Positions 32,603-41,486 are shown, counted from the stretch's first letter. The stretch is 64,000 nt of DNA from CAG-217 sp963605415 (GCA_963605415.1 CAVCUL010000001.1:1-64000), one strand, 5' to 3'. Notes: generated from the letters alone by a model not told the origin. Made by a program: numbers and translations.

Positions 32603-33190
32603 TTATTCTGCGTTGCGCTTGGCCAGCTCGTCGCAGATGATGTGGTTAATTTCGTGCACAGCGGTGTCCAAATCGTCATTGAGCACCTGATATTTGTAGC
32701 AGTCCCGGGACTGAAGCTCCACCTTGGCAATTTCCAGCCGGTTGCGGATCACCTCGTCCGTATCAGACATACGCCCGCGCAGGCGCTGCTCCAAAATCTC
32801 AAAATTCGGTGGGTACAGGAAGATGGACACACAGTCCGGGCAAATGCGCATCACATTCTTTGCCCCCTGCACCTCGATAATCAAAAAGCAAACCTTGCCC
32901 TGGGCAATGGCCTGCTCCACCCCGGCAATGGGGGTGCCGTAATAATTGCCGGAATACTCGGCGTACTCAAAAAATCCACCCTCGGCAATCATCTTTTCAA
33001 AATCCGCGCGGCTTTTGAAATAATAATTCACGCCGTCCACCTCGCCGGGACGGGGCGCACGAGTGGTGGCGGAGACGGACTCTACCACATCGTCCCGCAG
33101 GGACTCAATGGCCCGAAAGACCGTATCCTTGCCGCAGCCGCTGGGTGCGGACAAAACAACTAATAAGCCTTTTTTAGTATCACAATGCAT
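32603..33190 (-). CDS. gmk: Guanylate kinase
   Basis: A 195-residue kinase converting GMP to GDP. The P-loop is SAPSGCGKDTV near residue 14, GMP-binding residues lie in SATTRAPRPGEVDGVNYYF, and the lid region has RLRGRMSDTDEVIRNRL. The start MHCDTKKG has GGAGGTG upstream and overlaps the remA end by 11 bases. P-loop residues differ from the usual GKST to GKDT, a harmless variant also seen in relatives. Confidence 0.95.
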   Translation of the reverse strand: MHCDTKKGLLVVLSAPSGCGKDTVFRAIESLRDDVVESVSATTRAPRPGEVDGVNYYFKSRADFEKMIAEGGFFEYAEYSGNYYGTPIAGVEQAIAQGKVCFLIIEVQGAKNVMRICPDCVSIFLYPPNFEILEQRLRGRMSDTDEVIRNRLEIAKVELQSRDCYKYQVLNDDLDTAVHEINHIICDELAKRNAE

Positions 33191-33431
33191 CGCGCACCTC
33201 CGCAGAAAATTTCTCAGCAATTTTGTTCAAATCCAGATAAGACAAAATCACATTATCGCTGTCTGTAATAATGACGCTCATGGTCTTGCGGCCGTGGGTG
33301 GCGTCGATCAATGTTCCTTTTGCTTTGCCATCTTGCACAATGCGCTTGACCGGGGCAGACTCCGGGCTGACAACGGCGATCACCCGATCCGCATTCACAA
33401 GATTGTTAAAGCCGATATTCACCAGCTGCAT
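33180..33431 (-). CDS. remA: RemA-family regulator (DUF370)
   Basis: An 83-residue DNA-binding protein of the RemA family, with the conserved N-terminus LVNIGFNNLVNADRVIAVVSPESAP and IDATHGRKTMSVIITDS. In Bacillus subtilis RemA activates matrix operons and osmoprotection genes. The gene overlaps yicC by one base at its start. Order yicC-remA-gmk-rpoZ is conserved across Firmicutes. Confidence 0.95.
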   Translation of the reverse strand: MQLVNIGFNNLVNADRVIAVVSPESAPVKRIVQDGKAKGTLIDATHGRKTMSVIITDSDNVILSYLDLNKIAEKFSAEVRDAL

Positions 33432-34309
33432 TATTCGATGTTCTGAATCTGCTCCCTGATTTTTTCTACTTCAGCCTTCATATCAATCACTTTGCCGGCG
33501 ATAGCCACATCGCTGGCCTTAGAGCCGATGGTGTTGGCCTCCCGATTGATCTCCTGAACCAAAAAGTCCATCTTTCTGCCGATGGGCTCCTCTGCCTCCA
33601 GGAATTTGCCCAGTTGATCAATGTGGGAGCGCAGGCGCACCGTCTCTTCCGCCACGGCAACCTTGTCGGCAACAATCGCCGTCTCCTGCAGCAAGCGGCC
33701 CTGGTCCAGAGTCACATCCCCCAGCAGATCCCGCACACGGGCGGTCAGCTTTTCGTTATATTCACGCACGGTCTGGGGCGAGCGCTCCTCCACAAACGCC
33801 ACACAGTCCAAAATGGTCCGGGCACGGCCGGCCACATCGGCCTTCATCTTGGCGCCCTCCACCTCACGCATAGCAATAAACTTATCCAGCGCAGCGGCGG
33901 CCACCGTCTGCACATAGGACCAGATCTTGTCCTCGTCCTCCTCATTCTTGCGCACCACCAGCACATCCGGAAAGCGGGCAATGGTAGCCGCGCCCCAGTC
34001 CTGCTTGGCGCCGTAAGTGTCTGCAATCTCCTGCAAAGCAGCGTTGTAGGCACCGGCCAGAGTGTGGTTGACCACCACCTGGGCGGCCTCGGTGTTCAGC
34101 GCCTCAATGCTCACAAAGCAGTCCACCTTGCCGCGCGACACACGGCTGTTCACAAAGGACTTCAGCTTATCCTCAATAAAACCGTACTGCCGCGGTACCC
34201 GAGAGGCAAATTCAAAATAGCGGTGGTTGACGGACTTTAATTCAACCGTAATCACATAGCCGTCGATCTCCTGCACCGCACGACCGAAGCCGGTCATGGA
34301 TTTTAACAT
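33431..34309 (-). CDS. yicC: YicC-family endoribonuclease
   Basis: A 292-residue protein of the YicC family, shown in other bacteria to be an endoribonuclease. It starts MLKSMTGFGRA, the family signature, and contains VELKSVNHRYFE and the C-terminal DFLVQEINREANTIGSKA. Starts further upstream exist, but GGGGGT sits 7 bases before this one. It is the first gene of the long operon running down to spoVM. Confidence 0.95.
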   Translation of the reverse strand: MLKSMTGFGRAVQEIDGYVITVELKSVNHRYFEFASRVPRQYGFIEDKLKSFVNSRVSRGKVDCFVSIEALNTEAAQVVVNHTLAGAYNAALQEIADTYGAKQDWGAATIARFPDVLVVRKNEEDEDKIWSYVQTVAAAALDKFIAMREVEGAKMKADVAGRARTILDCVAFVEERSPQTVREYNEKLTARVRDLLGDVTLDQGRLLQETAIVADKVAVAEETVRLRSHIDQLGKFLEAEEPIGRKMDFLVQEINREANTIGSKASDVAIAGKVIDMKAEVEKIREQIQNIE

Positions 34310-34369
34310 ATACATACCCCCAAAGAACATTCTTTGCGCCTGTAGCGCCCCTGTTCTTTTGTTGCAAAT

Positions 34370-34398
34370 ATTATAGTCGTTCCCGCAGGTTAGGTCAA
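34370..34398 (-). promoter_or_regulatory. Promoter of the yicC-to-spoVM operon
   Basis: Minus-strand TTGACC (34393-34398), 17-base spacer and perfect TATAAT (34370-34375), about 60 bases before yicC. No other clear promoter was found until spoVM 13 kb further on. Confidence 0.8.
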
Positions 34399-34476
34399 CA
34401 CTTTGTTCATATTATGTTTACATTGTTCATGATATATTAACATTTGTATTTATAATTGTGCAGCGATCATAGAAAC

Positions 34477-34503
34477 GGTGCGATGTGGGCATCGCACCCT
34501 ACA
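34477..34503. repeat. Palindromic repeat, type 1, copy 1
   Basis: GGTGCGATG pairs with CATCGCACC around a TGGG loop, followed by CTACA. Read on the other strand it matches the second copy at 34663-34689: TGTAGGG, hairpin with GATG-CCCA-CATC core, then a closing arm. The outer four base pairs differ between copies but still pair. Confidence 0.8.
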
Positions 34504-34532
34504 TAATTCGTAACGCAAAAAAGTTATAAAAC

Positions 34533-34587
34533 AAAGCCTCCCTTGTAAAGGGAGGTGGCAACGCCGTAGGCGTTGACGGAGGGATTA
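34533..34587. repeat. Palindromic repeat, type 2, copy A
   Basis: Two hairpins in a row: CCTCCCTT-GT-AAAGGGAGG (34537-34555) and CAACGCC-GTA-GGCGTTG (34559-34575), then ACGGAGGGATT. Copies B (34811) and C (34735, opposite strand) share this layout with different but still self-complementary arms. Confidence 0.85.
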
Positions 34588-34637
34588 CGCAAGGGAGCAA
34601 GCCCCCCACCCTACGGTCGCGCAATTCACGCATCTCA

Positions 34638-34690
34638 CCCTACAAATTGGTTTTATAAAAAATGTAGGGGCCGATGCCCACATCGGCCCG
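34638..34690. repeat. Palindromic repeat, type 1, copy 2 with flanking inverted arm
   Basis: GGGCCGATG pairs with CATCGGCCC around a CCCA loop (34668-34689). TGTAGGG (34663-34669) also has an inverted partner CCCTACA (34638-34644). Confidence 0.8.
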
Positions 34691-34734
34691 CAATCCCTCA
34701 ATCACTTCCTGACACCACCCAACTGGTGCCCGTC

Positions 34735-34799
34735 CCCTCTGTCGCTGCGCGACATCTCCCCGCACTGGGGGGAGTCACCCTTTACACAAGGGAGGCTGA
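34735..34799. repeat. Palindromic repeat, type 2, copy C (minus orientation)
   Basis: On the minus strand: GCCTCCCTTGTGTAAAGGG, a CTCCCC...GGGGAG pair, then TGTCGC-GCA-GCGACA and GAGGGG. Same order as copies A and B but inverted, with an extra inner segment. Confidence 0.75.
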
Positions 34800-34810
34800 T
34801 CGGCATCAAA

Positions 34811-34870
34811 ATCTTAGGCTCCCTTGTAAAGGGAGCTGGATGCGCGCTTGCGCGCAGACTGAGGGATTTG
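34811..34870. repeat. Palindromic repeat, type 2, copy B
   Basis: GCTCCCTT-GT-AAAGGGAGC (34818-34836) then TGCGCGC-TT-GCGCGCA (34841-34856) and ACTGAGGGATTT. The first-stem closing pairs and the whole second stem differ from copy A yet remain paired. Confidence 0.85.
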
Positions 34871-34931
34871 CACACAAATAGGATCCGCCCATTTCATTTT
34901 CTCAGTCGCTACACAACACCCCCACCTACAA

Positions 34932-34963
34932 GAAAAAAAAGACAGGAGATTGCTCTCCTGCCT
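34932..34963 (-). terminator. Terminator after the GH43/peptide transcript
   Basis: GGCAGGAGA pairs with TCTCCTGTC (one G-U pair) on the minus strand, followed by eight T residues. It lies 20 bases past the stop of the 56-residue ORF. Confidence 0.85.
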
Positions 34964-34982
34964 TTTCTCATATGCTTTTCAC

Positions 34983-35153
34983 TTAGTACGTACCGATGGT
35001 GTCATTGGCGTACAGACCGTTGCTGCCGACCTCATCATCGCCCACTTCTTCACCGCCGTGGTCGATGCGGCCGCCACTGCTGGATGCGGTGAGCACAAAG
35101 TAGCGGTCAAACTTTTCAACCTCCATCTCAGGAGTACTGTAACTTCTCTTCAT
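34983..35153 (-). CDS. 56-residue acidic peptide, unknown
   Basis: This 56-codon frame starts MKRSYSTPEMEVEKFDRYFV, continues LTASSSGG, and ends in an acidic, Gly-rich tail (about 28 residues with many Asp and Glu). AAAGGAGG lies at ideal distance and the gene follows the 2062-residue GH43 gene by 14 bases, so it is certainly translated with it if that gene is. There is no signal peptide, membrane segment or cysteine. A leader-like N-terminus ending in Gly-Gly resembles a peptide precursor, but no modifying or export enzyme is nearby. A similar YxxPExEVEKF start seems familiar from small clostridial proteins; I cannot name a family. Confidence 0.7.
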   Translation of the reverse strand: MKRSYSTPEMEVEKFDRYFVLTASSSGGRIDHGGEEVGDDEVGSNGLYANDTIGTY

Positions 35154-35167
35154 GTTAAAATCCTCCT

Positions 35168-38100
35168 TTAAGCAGTGGTTGCTGATTTGAACTCTTTGTT
35201 GTTGCAGATGTTGCCGTAGGCAATGCACTGTACCGTGGTGCTCTTGGTGCCGCCGGTAATCAACTCCGTCTCATAAGTGTAAGTGAACTTCACATACGCT
35301 CTGGTGTATGTGGTGTCAGCCACCGTGTTGGCATTCTTGTAATTGAGAATGAACTGGTTGCTGAAATCAATGGGGCTCTTCGCCTTGAGCATCTTCACAC
35401 CGCTGTCGGCAACTGCAACCTGGTCAACGGTGAAGTTCTTAGCGGTTGCATTGTCTGCGTTGCGGGTGTACAAAGTACCCATCTCGGTGATCTTCACACC
35501 CGCGGGCAGGCCGGTGGTGGCTGCACTGTAGGTGCTGAACATGGTGGCCGCAGAAGTGGCCTGCAGGCCAACACTGTATACCATGGGGAACTGATGCTCC
35601 AGAGCGTAGGTCAGCTCTGCGGTGGTGTCCACACGCACCTGCTCGCCGTCTGTTACATAGTAGCCGGCTGCGCGGGTAACCTCGCCGGTTTCTTCGTCCG
35701 TCACAGCAGACAGCTTGTAAAGGTTGAAGAACTCCTTGTCAGAGCCGTCTACATAGAAGCTGTAGCTGTCGCCGTAAGTGATGACTGCGTAGGTGCCGTC
35801 AGAGGCCTTTACAGCCAGTGCGTAGGCATCGGCAGCCTTGGCAACGGTAACCTTGGTATCGTAAGGCTTGGCTTCCTGCTCCACGCCGTCTACCTTAACG
35901 GAGTAAACCACAGAGGCGTCATACACATAAACCGGGCGCAGGGTCACATCAGAGGAACCGGCAACCTTGGCCAGGTCAGCCATGGTGTAAGTGCCGTAGT
36001 TGATGTTGTGGACGGTGTCACCCTCCAGCACCTGCCAGCCGGCCAGCTTGTAGTAGCCGGAACCGCCCAGCTTTAAGGTGTCGCTGCCCAGAACCACCTG
36101 CTCCTGATCGGAGACGGTGATGCTTGTGGTCTCTACAACAGTGGTCTTGTACCAGGCGACCTGGTACTGATCCTGGATGGTCAGGTTCACCTGATCCTCC
36201 TGGGGATCTGCATTGGTGGTCAGATAAACGGTGACCACAATGGCGTCGTCCGTGCTGTTCTCGTTCTGCATACGCAGGGAGTAATTGGTGCCGTAGTTGA
36301 GCACATCCTTGGTGGTGCCGTCAATGGTAACGGTCCACTTGTACACGCTGCCCTGTACCCCGTCCGGTACAGTAAAGTCAACCTGGGTACCGTAGTACAC
36401 GCTGTTGTCTGCATAAGCAGTGATGGCAGGCGCATTGTCTACCACATACTTAAAGGTGACCTTAAACTGGCGGCGATCGGTTTCAGAAGCGTTGGCGGTG
36501 TTCAGCGCCGTTACCAAAGAGGTGGTGGTGCTGTCCAGTGCCTTCTGGCCGGTCTGCTCCGTGTCTGCGGCCGGCTGGCCGATGTTGCGGTAGCAGGCGC
36601 CGTCGTACTCTACATAAGCGCGGTCATTATCCGTGCCGTCGGTGTTAAAGGCGCCGGCTGCGGACTTAGAGCCCTGATAGGACTGGGCCTTGAATACATT
36701 CTTGACCTCATTGTCCACATAGCCGTCCTGGGCCAGGTATTCGTCTGTAAAGGCGTTCTTATCCTGGGTGCCCAGTACCACTACGAAAGCGTCATAGGCG
36801 GTGTAATCCACCGGTACTTCCATACCCTGAATGGCCGCGTCCAAAGCGTCCTTCTTGGTGTTGATGTCCGTCTGATAATCGGACAGGCTGTCCTCGTTGC
36901 GGGTGCCGTCATCATTGGTGGTATACATGGGCTGATCCCACTTCTCCACCTGGGTGTACTGGGCGCCGTCTGTGGGTGCGTTGTTGACCAGGTTCTTGGC
37001 GGCAGTGTCTGCCGTCTGGTGGATAAGCCAGGTGGACAGGGTGAAGTTCTGGCCGTCGCCGCTGCCCAAACCGGCCTGGTTAATGTTGTTGTTGGTCAGC
37101 CCGTGCTGCAGGTCGGTCAGCTCGCTGTAGTCTGCCTTGGGCATCAGCTTGCGGTAGGCCAAATCCAGTTTCTCATGTAGATCGGTGGCCGTAGCCTGAT
37201 CTGCATCCGCATAGGTATTGTTGGTGCCTGCCGGGCTTAATGCGGTAAAGTGATCCAGTACATCCTGATAAGCCTGTACCAGCTCGGTGCTGGAAGAGGT
37301 GGTGTACTTGGAGGTCTCCGGAGTGGAGGTGGTCAGGTCGTTGTACGCCTCTGTATACTTGGAGGGGGTGGTTACCGTGGCGCCGCTGTCATCTGTGGTG
37401 GTGGTGCCGCCGATATCCTCACGCAGGTTGCTGTAGCCGTCTGTATCCTGCGCCTTCAGCTTCAGGCTCTCCGCTGCGTTGTTGAACTCCTCCAACAGGG
37501 TGTTTTTGTCGTTCACCAGTTTGGTATACACTTCGTTTACCGAGCCATCGGTAAAGGTGTAGTTGCCCGGGTCAAAGGAGGTGGCGTCGTCCACAACCTT
37601 GCTGACGGCAGAGGCTGTCTCAGAGGTGTAGTCGGTGATGTTCTGCATCTTCTTGTAGAATGCGTCTGCACCGCCGTCCAGCGTATCAAACATAGCCATA
37701 GCAGATTTTACATTGGTAATATCCACTACATAGATGATGGATTTGCCCTGCGTGGTTGTGGCTTTCTTTTCAGCGCTGTCATAACCGACTGTACCTTTGT
37801 CTTTATTGCCATAGAAAGTCCAGGCAAATGTGCCGTTGTACGCTTTATCAGTGGTGCCGGAAGCAATGTACTTGCCCTCAGGGGTTGCGCCCTTACCGGC
37901 AGTCTTATTGGCGTCAATGGCTGCAGAGGGCAGGAACTGCACTACATTGTACCAATAATGCGACTTACTCCAGTAAAACCAATCCGAATAATGTTTATAT
38001 GTATTTGCTTTGTCTGCACCAACCTTATCGGATCCTGTCAAACTAAAATTGGTGGAAAGCCCATCGCTCCATGTACCATCGTCATAACCGTGCCAGCAGT

Positions 38101-41100
38101 TATCGGCACTCACATCTACAACATGAGTAGATGTGTTATAACCGGAACCAGCCAGGCGGAACAGACTGCTGTCATCGGTATCCGTTAAGGATTTATTTGG
38201 ATACACACCTAAAATTCGACCGCCATTCTTATTACCAGAATGATATTGCGAATACACAATGGGGAACAGCAACGGGTTGGTGTTGTCGTCCGTGGTCTTG
38301 CTGCTGTCATACAGGAACACCTGGGAACCATAATATACAGCAAAGATATCTGTTGCATCGGAAAGCTGCAGTTGCACTTCGTTAGAACCAACGTTACTAT
38401 GCGCAGTTTCGGTCAAATCCTCAGAGTACAGCAGATTGTTGTATGCTTGATTGGTAACGGCGGTGCTATTGATCTTCGCCTGGGCGTCAGCGCTCCAGGG
38501 GGTGTAGGTGTAGCGGGTCATGCCCTCTACCACCACATTGCCGTCTGCGTCCTTAGAACCGTTGACCGCGTCCAGCAAGTCCTTATTCAGCTGTACCAAG
38601 TAGTCGATATCCATCTCCGTCTCGCCGTAGGTGATGGAGTCCAGATAACGACTGGCCTTGTCATACAGATCATAGGCAGCCTGTACATTGTTCCAAATGA
38701 TGACCTTGCCCTCAGAATCCGTGGTACCAAACTGGGCCATCTTGTCCTTAAAGGCCTGCATAGACTCATGAATGATCTTCTCTGCATATTCCTTTACGGC
38801 GGCGGCATACATCTGGTCCGGATCTGCGCAGCCGCGCACAATCTCCACATCAGCCAGCTGGCCGGTGGCGCCCTCGCCGTAAGTTACGGCGGCGGTGGCG
38901 GTGGCGGTGGCATGGATCAGGTCAAGGAGCCGTGACCGGGTGGCGTTGTTCAGCGGATAGGTGGCGGTGGAGCCGTCCTGGGTCTCCATCACCTTGTAGC
39001 AGTCATACATGGTGACCTTGTTGCCGTCTACATACACATAGATACGGTCATAGTCCACATAGGGTACAACAGCAATCTGTACATACTGCCACTTATTGGT
39101 CTCCAGCTCAAACAGCTGGGGTGTGGTAAAGGTGGAGGTACCGTTCTTAAATTCAATGGTACCGTTCTCATTGATTTTCCAGTACTGGTCACTGTCGCCG
39201 CCCATGCGGAACACAGAGCCGTCGTCAATGGAATCGCCGGGGTTATAGAACATACCGTAGGAATAGCCGGTGGTGCTGTCGTCTGCCAGGTCGTTGACCG
39301 GGTCAGCGGCAGAGGCCACAGCGGTGCCGGTCAGGTTCAGCACGGTGCCGTAGGTATCGTCCGTAGCGGTCTGGTCGTCGGTATAACCGGTGATGGCGTC
39401 CTTATAAATATCGTTGCTGTCGTTGTAGTCCACAGCGGGGGCTTTGTCCAGCAGTTCCTGGGCAGACTGCACATCGGTCAGAGACAGGGCGCGGTCATAA
39501 ATACAGAAGTTGCTGAGATAACCGTCCAGCAGCTTGTCAGACCAGCCGCTCAAAGACCAAGAGGGCCTAAAGCAAGAAACACCGATCGCAAGCTTACTGG
39601 TAAAGGAAGAATCCGTGCCTACATTGCCGTTTTTGAAGATGCTGTTAAACCAGCTCTCGTCCATACGAGACACCTGCTTGCTGGCCACCTGGGCGCCGTC
39701 CACATACAGGGTCAGGTACTTACTGGATACAGAGATGGTGTAGTTGTGCCATTCCTTGGTGGAAATGGTGCCGAAGTTCACATCGCCGTTATTGGTCATG
39801 TCTTTGCCCTTGTAGGCATACACCTGACCGTCGGTTTCGTTCAGGAATGCATTGTGATTCTCCATATTGGAGAAAGCCTTTTGAAATTGCGGATTAAATG
39901 TACTACCGTCGTGCCAGTCAAAGATATGGGTATCGGTAGAAGTACTATCCAAATACAAATCAAAGGAGACGGTTACGCCGGTTTTGTAATTGGCATTGGA
40001 CAGCATTTTAGCTGTCTCTACCCAGGCGTAGCTGCCGGCGTCCGGATCACTGGATCTGGCATCATTAGCAGTAAACTTACCGCACAGCTTGCCGTCTTTT
40101 ACCACGGTGGTGATGTTGTGCACATCGCCGGCGTCCTCGGTGGTACCGTCGCCGTTATAGTCGCCGATATGGTTGCCATGGCCGGAGGCGTCCTCCGCCG
40201 GGTTGGTGGTGGAGAAGTAGCGGGCTACCATATGGTCTAATGCCGTTTGGCCGGCAGGGATATTGGTCTGGGTGCTGTTCTCCTTGCCATAGTAGTCAGA
40301 CAGGGCGGTATACTCCTCGTCGCTGATATGCACCACGCTGCCGTGGCTGAGCCCCAGGTGATTAATGGTAAAGTCGCCGTTGCTCTCATTGAGCTGAGAA
40401 TAGGACTTAAAGTCGGAAGTCAGGTACATATTGAAGCCGCTGTTGCCACTGAATTTATCAGCCAACAGAACATAGGTATCTGTACCGGCGATGTTGTACA
40501 TCTCCGGGCCCTCCAAGGATGTACTGGACACTGTGTCCAAAACCTGGGCATTGCTGTCATAGGCATTGCCGTCCGCCGGGGAGGGAGAGGTACCGGTCTT
40601 GGTTACATAGAAGATGGTCTTAGAGGCGGTGTTGGAAGAAGTCTCATTCTTCAGCCACATAATGTAACCGGTGTCCGTCTTGGTAATGTTGGCATCGATA
40701 ATACCGTAGCCAATATTGAACAGCTCCTGCGGATCGGTAAAGGTTTTGAAATCCTCCGTATAGCTGTACATGATGGAAGAGCGCTCATTGGCAGACGCGT
40801 TACCGTCATCGCACATGGAGAAGTAAACCATATACTTGCCTGCTACCGGGTCGTAGATGGCCTCCGGTGCCCAGCACATATTCAGAATAGCGCTGGTGCC
40901 GCCGCCGTTATCCTTGGCGAACTGGCGATTGGACAGCTCCGTCCAGTTAATCAAGTCGTTGGTGCCCCAGGCGTGGATACTTGTATTATTGTAGCCGGCG
41001 CTACCGGTGGTGTCCGCGTCCGTTGCTACCATATAATACTTATATTCCGCACCGTCCTCTGCCTTCAAAATGAAGGGGTCACGAGAGTGGGTTGTGCCCA

Positions 41101-41356
41101 TGGTGGCAGAAAGCACCGGGTTTCGGGTGTTCAACGCCTCAAAATTGTACCCGTCCTTGGATACTGCATAGAACACATTCTCGCCGTTGGTGGACTTGGC
41201 AGAGTTCTTGAAGTACGCCATCAGGTACGCACCATTGGTGCTGGTTGCCTTATCTGCGGCAGAGGCGGAGACCAGACCCACAAAGGGCAGACCGGTGGCC
41301 ATCAATACCACTGCCAGAAACAAAGACAACAGCCGTTTGGATAGTCTTTTTTTCAT
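35168..41356 (-). CDS. Very large secreted GH43/LamG carbohydrate-active protein
   Basis: A 2062-residue secreted protein. The signal peptide ends near ASA at residue 33. Residues about 43-350 form a five-bladed GH43-type glycosidase with likely catalytic residues D93 (HSRDPF), D221 (IIDANI) and E282 (LEGPEMY), plus WAPEAIYD. Two LamG/concanavalin-like domains follow (about 390-590, with DASGHGNHIGD, and 640-800), then long helical segments with FIVAR-like features and a beta-rich C-terminus. There is no LPxTG, dockerin or SLH motif, so it may be released or held by carbohydrate binding. GH43 enzymes usually cut arabinose- or xylose-containing glycans; the substrate is not shown. GGAGG precedes MKKRLSKRLL. 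Confidence 0.85.
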   Translation of the reverse strand: MKKRLSKRLLSLFLAVVLMATGLPFVGLVSASAADKATSTNGAYLMAYFKNSAKSTNGENVFYAVSKDGYNFEALNTRNPVLSATMGTTHSRDPFILKAEDGAEYKYYMVATDADTTGSAGYNNTSIHAWGTNDLINWTELSNRQFAKDNGGGTSAILNMCWAPEAIYDPVAGKYMVYFSMCDDGNASANERSSIMYSYTEDFKTFTDPQELFNIGYGIIDANITKTDTGYIMWLKNETSSNTASKTIFYVTKTGTSPSPADGNAYDSNAQVLDTVSSTSLEGPEMYNIAGTDTYVLLADKFSGNSGFNMYLTSDFKSYSQLNESNGDFTINHLGLSHGSVVHISDEEYTALSDYYGKENSTQTNIPAGQTALDHMVARYFSTTNPAEDASGHGNHIGDYNGDGTTEDAGDVHNITTVVKDGKLCGKFTANDARSSDPDAGSYAWVETAKMLSNANYKTGVTVSFDLYLDSTSTDTHIFDWHDGSTFNPQFQKAFSNMENHNAFLNETDGQVYAYKGKDMTNNGDVNFGTISTKEWHNYTISVSSKYLTLYVDGAQVASKQVSRMDESWFNSIFKNGNVGTDSSFTSKLAIGVSCFRPSWSLSGWSDKLLDGYLSNFCIYDRALSLTDVQSAQELLDKAPAVDYNDSNDIYKDAITGYTDDQTATDDTYGTVLNLTGTAVASAADPVNDLADDSTTGYSYGMFYNPGDSIDDGSVFRMGGDSDQYWKINENGTIEFKNGTSTFTTPQLFELETNKWQYVQIAVVPYVDYDRIYVYVDGNKVTMYDCYKVMETQDGSTATYPLNNATRSRLLDLIHATATATAAVTYGEGATGQLADVEIVRGCADPDQMYAAAVKEYAEKIIHESMQAFKDKMAQFGTTDSEGKVIIWNNVQAAYDLYDKASRYLDSITYGETEMDIDYLVQLNKDLLDAVNGSKDADGNVVVEGMTRYTYTPWSADAQAKINSTAVTNQAYNNLLYSEDLTETAHSNVGSNEVQLQLSDATDIFAVYYGSQVFLYDSSKTTDDNTNPLLFPIVYSQYHSGNKNGGRILGVYPNKSLTDTDDSSLFRLAGSGYNTSTHVVDVSADNCWHGYDDGTWSDGLSTNFSLTGSDKVGADKANTYKHYSDWFYWSKSHYWYNVVQFLPSAAIDANKTAGKGATPEGKYIASGTTDKAYNGTFAWTFYGNKDKGTVGYDSAEKKATTTQGKSIIYVVDITNVKSAMAMFDTLDGGADAFYKKMQNITDYTSETASAVSKVVDDATSFDPGNYTFTDGSVNEVYTKLVNDKNTLLEEFNNAAESLKLKAQDTDGYSNLREDIGGTTTTDDSGATVTTPSKYTEAYNDLTTSTPETSKYTTSSSTELVQAYQDVLDHFTALSPAGTNNTYADADQATATDLHEKLDLAYRKLMPKADYSELTDLQHGLTNNNINQAGLGSGDGQNFTLSTWLIHQTADTAAKNLVNNAPTDGAQYTQVEKWDQPMYTTNDDGTRNEDSLSDYQTDINTKKDALDAAIQGMEVPVDYTAYDAFVVVLGTQDKNAFTDEYLAQDGYVDNEVKNVFKAQSYQGSKSAAGAFNTDGTDNDRAYVEYDGACYRNIGQPAADTEQTGQKALDSTTTSLVTALNTANASETDRRQFKVTFKYVVDNAPAITAYADNSVYYGTQVDFTVPDGVQGSVYKWTVTIDGTTKDVLNYGTNYSLRMQNENSTDDAIVVTVYLTTNADPQEDQVNLTIQDQYQVAWYKTTVVETTSITVSDQEQVVLGSDTLKLGGSGYYKLAGWQVLEGDTVHNINYGTYTMADLAKVAGSSDVTLRPVYVYDASVVYSVKVDGVEQEAKPYDTKVTVAKAADAYALAVKASDGTYAVITYGDSYSFYVDGSDKEFFNLYKLSAVTDEETGEVTRAAGYYVTDGEQVRVDTTAELTYALEHQFPMVYSVGLQATSAATMFSTYSAATTGLPAGVKITEMGTLYTRNADNATAKNFTVDQVAVADSGVKMLKAKSPIDFSNQFILNYKNANTVADTTYTRAYVKFTYTYETELITGGTKSTTVQCIAYGNICNNKEFKSATTA

Positions 41357-41449
41357 AAGATTATACCTCCTATAAATTCTCTTTCTTAGCCGGGCGGCGC
41401 AGGCAGGCTGTTTACTGACGACACAGCGGGCATGCAAAGCCGCTACGGC

Positions 41450-41473
41450 GATATGGGCATAGTAACCCATATC
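41450..41473 (-). promoter_or_regulatory. Perfect hairpin at the 5' end of the GH43 mRNA
   Basis: GATATGGG pairs with CCCATATC around an 8-base loop. It lies just after the predicted transcription start, so the mRNA would begin with it. Such 5' hairpins can protect mRNA from decay. A further hairpin, GCGG...CCGC, follows in the roughly 115-base leader. Confidence 0.6.
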
Positions 41474-41486
41474 TATTTACGGTTTA

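Noticed and set aside
34470..34870. CRISPR array
   Set aside because: Repeats are of unequal spacing, mixed orientation and different sequence, and no cas gene is in the window.
41401..41473. Plus-strand sequence with GCAAAGCC and a hairpin resembling a c-di-GMP-I riboswitch
   Set aside because: No plus-strand gene follows for many kilobases; on the minus strand it is simply the GH43 leader and does not match the consensus.
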